Assembly (NCBI RefSeq): GCF_964199755.1
Contig: NC_133907.1
Coordinates: 4,221,001 to 4,285,000 of the forward strand
DNA: 64,000 nucleotides
DNA from: Larus michahellis
Lineage: Eukaryota; Chordata; Aves; Charadriiformes; Laridae
Reading direction: 5' to 3'
Part shown: positions 61,201 to 64,000 of the stretch, piece by piece
How the letters are laid out: each line of letters opens with the position of its first letter
Position numbering within the stretch: the stretch's first letter is position 1
Made by a program: the position numbers and the translations under genes
Notes under the pieces: model-generated
The model's input: only the letters and a program-made list of their open reading frames with translations
Database searches by the model: none
Told to the model about the DNA's origin: nothing

Positions 61201-62505
61201 GGGCTTTAGGAGGCACCTAAGGTTCCCCCCTACGGCACAGCTCCGATGCGGATAAGCCTGTGGCCTCCGCAGAAGACATTAGCTTCCTGCTGAGCCACTT
61301 TCTTGCACTCGGTCACGGAGGCAATTTCCTAATGGAGCATCTCCCACAGGGCAGCTCTGGCAGTTCTCGGCTCTCCATCCAGCTCCACCTTTGTCACAAA
61401 AGTAATGGCTTTGCTCTGCTCTCCTGTTCTCCCGGCTGCTGAAGCCTTAGAGGAAAAAAACCTGCGTATCGGCTCAGCACCCAGCTTCCCCCTCCTTTTT
61501 GCTAAGCGGGTCTCCAGCAGCGTTACCCAGGACAGAGCTGTGATTCAGCCAGGGGAACCCAGTTTGGGAGAGGAGGAGATGGGTAGGAAACAGCTCTTCC
61601 ACATATTGGCCTTTGAGGTCCCATTTTTCACAAGGACGGATTCTGTCGCTGGCTGAGCCTCAGGGAGAGCTGAAAACCTGTTGTTTCGGCATCGCTCCCT
61701 CCTTTCCGCCCAGCCACCCAGGGCAGCGAGCAGCTCCAGGTGCCCCAGGGCTAACGACCAGCCACTGCAGCAAACCTACAGCCCGACACGGGGCTGCAGA
61801 CACCAGGGACAGAGGGACCACAGCCTTCAGCCCTGGGGAACCATGAGCATTATCTCCAGGACCTCTCCAGAGCCTCTTGGTTTCGATATTCGTAGCTCCA
61901 GCTCATCGGGATGCAGACAGTGCTGTTCACCTTGAGCAGCTCCCTCCGTTCCCACCCCACACCCTGGCATCAGTGACAGCCTTTGCCGCCCTCCCCAGAC
62001 ACGCACAGTAAGTAAAAGAGAGCAGAAAAGGCTCAGGGAGGATTTTTGCCAAGCTGCTCTCACTTTCCGACGGTGGAAGTCGGCACCGGTTCGCTGGCAT
62101 CTCTGCTCCCAACCCTGCTCTTAAGCCCAGAGGTTGTATGAAGCTGATATTTGATCTGGCACGTACCATCGTGATTTGTGTCCTCCCAGCCGTACACCCA
62201 CACCCTGCTCCCCGTGTCCCTGCCGCTCTCGTCACCTTCGCAGGGCCCCCTCAGCCTCAAATTACCCAGTTCAAGCCAGTTTATGCTTAATGGTTCAACC
62301 AGCCACACACACAAAAAAAAAAAAAAACAAAAACGACCACACAGAATTTAAGGACAAATTTACATCACTTTGGACTATGAAGCCAGACGCTACAGTGACA
62401 CCGGCACATAAAAGCCCATTAATTACCTGGCAAGACAATGACTGACCAGCAGGGGTTAAGGAGTCTGCCACCAGCCAGGACAAGCCGCAAGGCTTTGGGA
62501 CAGAC
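58283..62505 (-). other. OPRL1: OPRL1 intron 1 (part), no exon seen
   Basis: This lies upstream of the TM2 exon on the coding strand. No minus-strand open frame resembles the receptor N-terminus and TM1. It contains one MIR-like remnant near 59.0 kb and A runs at about 61.18 and 62.31 kb. The open frames at 60.3-60.9 kb are proline/serine-biased shadows. Confidence 0.55.
58950..59050 (+). repeat. MIR-like ancient SINE fragment
   Basis: The stretch TTTTTACACATGGGAAATGA, then AGCTGCCCAAGGATACACGC, follows the order of the conserved MIR core (TTTTACAGATGGGGAAACTG ... ACTTGCCCAAGGTCACAC) with many substitutions. Confidence 0.5.
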
Positions 62506-62591
62506 CATAGAATCATAGAATTGTTAGGGTTGGAAGGGACCTTAAAGATCATCTAGTTCCAACCCCCTGCCATGGGCAGGGACACCTCCCA

Positions 62592-63452
62592 CTAGATCAG
62601 GTTGCTCAGAGCCCCGTCCAGCCTGGCCTTAAAAACTCCCAGGGATGGGGCTTCCACCACCCCTCTGGGCAACCTGTTCCAGTGTCTCCCCACCCTCATG
62701 GTGAAGAACTTCTTCCTAACGTTCAGCCTGAATTGTCCCATCTCTAGTTTTAATCCATTCCCTCTAGTCCTTCCATCACCCGACATCCTAAAAAGTCCCT
62801 CCCCAGCTTTCTTGTAGGCCCCCTTAAGATACTGGTAGGCCACTAGAAGGTCTCCTCGGAGCCTTCTTTTCTCCAGACTGAATGACCCCAACTCTCTCAG
62901 TCTGTGCTCATAGGAGAGGTGCTCCAGCCCTCTGATCATCCTCGTGGCCCTTCTCTGGACACGTTCCAGCACGTCCATCTCTCTCTTGTGGTAGAGGCTC
63001 CAGAATTGGACGCAGTACTCCAGGTGGGGTCTCACGAGAGTGGAGTAGAGGGGGAGAATCACCTCCCTCGCCCTGCTGGCCATGCTTCTCCTGATGCAGC
63101 CCAGGATATGATTGGCTTTCAGAGCTGCTAGTGCACACTGACTGCTCATGTTGAGCCTCTCGTCCACCAGCACCCCCAAGTCCTTTTCTTCAGGGCTGCT
63201 CTCAAGCCAGCCACTGCCCAGCCTATATCGGTGCTTGGGATTGCCCCGACCCAGATGGAGGACCTTGCACTTGGTCTTGTTGAATTTCATGAGGTTGGCA
63301 TGGGCCCACCTCTCCAGCCTGTCAAGGTCCCTCTGGATGGCATCCCTTCCCTCCAGCGTGTCAGCCGCCCCACACAGCTTGGTGTCATCAGCAAACCTGC
63401 TGAGGGTGCACTCTATGCCACTGCCCATGTTGCTGATGAAGATGTTAAACAA
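62592..63452 (-). pseudogene. CR1 reverse transcriptase C-terminal half (broken ORF)
   Basis: A 286-residue frame starts after the motif-B deletion ([10 protein letters not shown]). It includes FADDTKL with the catalytic Asp pair and the typical CR1 C-terminal features ([33 protein letters not shown]). It is cut off from the upstream palm by the frameshift near 63480, so it cannot make an active enzyme. Confidence 0.85.
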
Positions 63453-63466
63453 GACCAGTCCCAGTA

Positions 63467-63970
63467 CTAATCCCCGAGGGACATGGACCCATTGACAGCC
63501 ACTCTTTGGGTGCGGCCATCAAGCCAGTTCTTTATCCACTGAACTGTCAGCCCATCAAACCCATATTTTATCCGCTTGGAGATCAGGGTGTCATGCGGGA
63601 CAGTGTCAAAGGCTTTGCTCAGGTCCAGGTAAGTGACATCAGTTGCTCTCCCCTTGTCTATTGATGTTGTGACCTTCTCATAGAAGGCCACCAGGTTTGT
63701 CAGGCACTATTTGCCCTTGGTGAAGCCGTGTTGATTATACCCAATCACCTCTTCGTTATTCTTTTGCCTCAGCAGTGCCTCCAGGAGGATCTGCTCCATA
63801 ATCTCACCAGGCATGGAGGTGAGACTGACTGGCCTACAGTTCCCTGGTTCCTCCTTCTTTCCCTTTTTGAAAATGGGGATTATGTTTCCCCTTTTCCAGT
63901 CAGTGGGGACTTCACCAGACTGCCATGACTTTTGGAATATAATAGAGAGCGGTTTAGCAACCTCATTCAC
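63467..63970 (-). pseudogene. CR1 reverse transcriptase N-terminal pieces (stop-interrupted)
   Basis: Two frames separated by one in-frame TAG near 63705 encode the finger and first palm segments ([36 protein letters not shown]). The sequence across the stop otherwise reads as CR1, so this is a point nonsense change, not an insertion. It continues past the right edge. Confidence 0.8.
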
Positions 63971-64000
63971 CAGTTCCTTCAGTACCCGTGGGTGTATCCC

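Larger units (their letters stand above)
62506..64000 (-). mobile_element. CR1 LINE, degenerate, runs off the right edge
   Basis: This is a longer CR1 copy on the minus strand. The 3' end is at 62506 (CATAGAATCATAGAATTGTT, then GGTTGGAAGGGACC). The reverse transcriptase is present in pieces: finger region [20 protein letters not shown] (63707-63970), palm motif [15 protein letters not shown] (63467-63691), and FADDTKLCG onward to the C-terminus (62592-63452). Breaks are a TAG stop after FTKGK near 63707 and a small deletion near 63480 that removes most of the SGVPQGS motif-B region and shifts the frame. The copy is therefore inactive. Its upstream part lies beyond the window. Confidence 0.93.

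Noticed and set aside
1..64000. CRISPR arrays, tRNA or rRNA genes, and MYT1 zinc-finger exons
   Set aside because: I looked for regular spacer arrays, cloverleaf promoter-box patterns and CPTPGC-type codons on both strands and saw none. Small non-coding RNAs cannot be excluded by eye.

Overview
This is a piece of vertebrate nuclear DNA, almost certainly from a bird. It has large spliced-gene spacing and no operon-like packing. It carries three CR1 non-LTR retrotransposon copies with the typical 5' truncation and AATCATAGAATC-like 3' ends, two solo retroviral LTRs with target-site duplications, and MIR-like ancient SINE remnants. It has no Alu or L1 sequence. The two recognisable genes are G-protein-coupled receptors for neuropeptides: OPRL1 (nociceptin/orphanin FQ receptor, minus strand) and NPBWR2 (neuropeptides B/W receptor 2, plus strand). 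They lie next to each other with the same relative orientation as on human 20q13.33.

Layout. At 0.4-2.7 kb on the minus strand there is an unrecognised gene that I assembled from five exons with matching splice phases. They encode at least 247 residues: a short beta-rich, Tudor-like N-terminal segment, a coiled coil, a long disordered linker and basic/acidic helices. Its 3' end is not resolved and probably lies beyond the left edge. From 2.7 to 41.4 kb I find no convincing coding exon. This stretch holds a CR1 copy (5.56-6.72 kb), two solo LTRs (24.49-24.97 and 28.41-29.18 kb), one weaker LTR-like block (35.5-36.2 kb), small tandem duplications, and several blocks that look like regulatory non-coding DNA. 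The latter include a CpG-rich zone near 32.5 kb with a plus-strand splice donor and an ATTCATGA-rich array at 4.87-4.97 kb.

NPBWR2 is an intact single coding exon at 42.7-43.7 kb. It has a probable non-coding first exon ending at 41552 and two poly(A) signals about 0.8-0.9 kb after its stop. From 44.6 to 54.4 kb there is mostly unassigned sequence with an old CR1 fragment and a 62-bp tandem duplication. OPRL1 follows on the minus strand. Its last two coding exons are at 57140-57663 and 57927-58282, and a candidate 3' UTR runs down to 55.3 or 54.5 kb. The coding exon that should carry the N-terminus and TM1 is not in the window. It must lie beyond 64000, so 58.3-64.0 kb is OPRL1 intron, closed on the right by a degenerate CR1.

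Both receptors are Gi/o-coupled class A peptide receptors of the opioid/somatostatin branch and likely arose from an old local duplication (OPRK1-NPBWR1 is the matching pair elsewhere in vertebrate genomes). In human, MYT1 is the next gene beyond NPBWR2. I see no MYT1 zinc-finger exon here, and the unidentified five-exon gene sits on that side instead. Nothing prokaryotic, no CRISPR array, and no tRNA or rRNA gene was seen.
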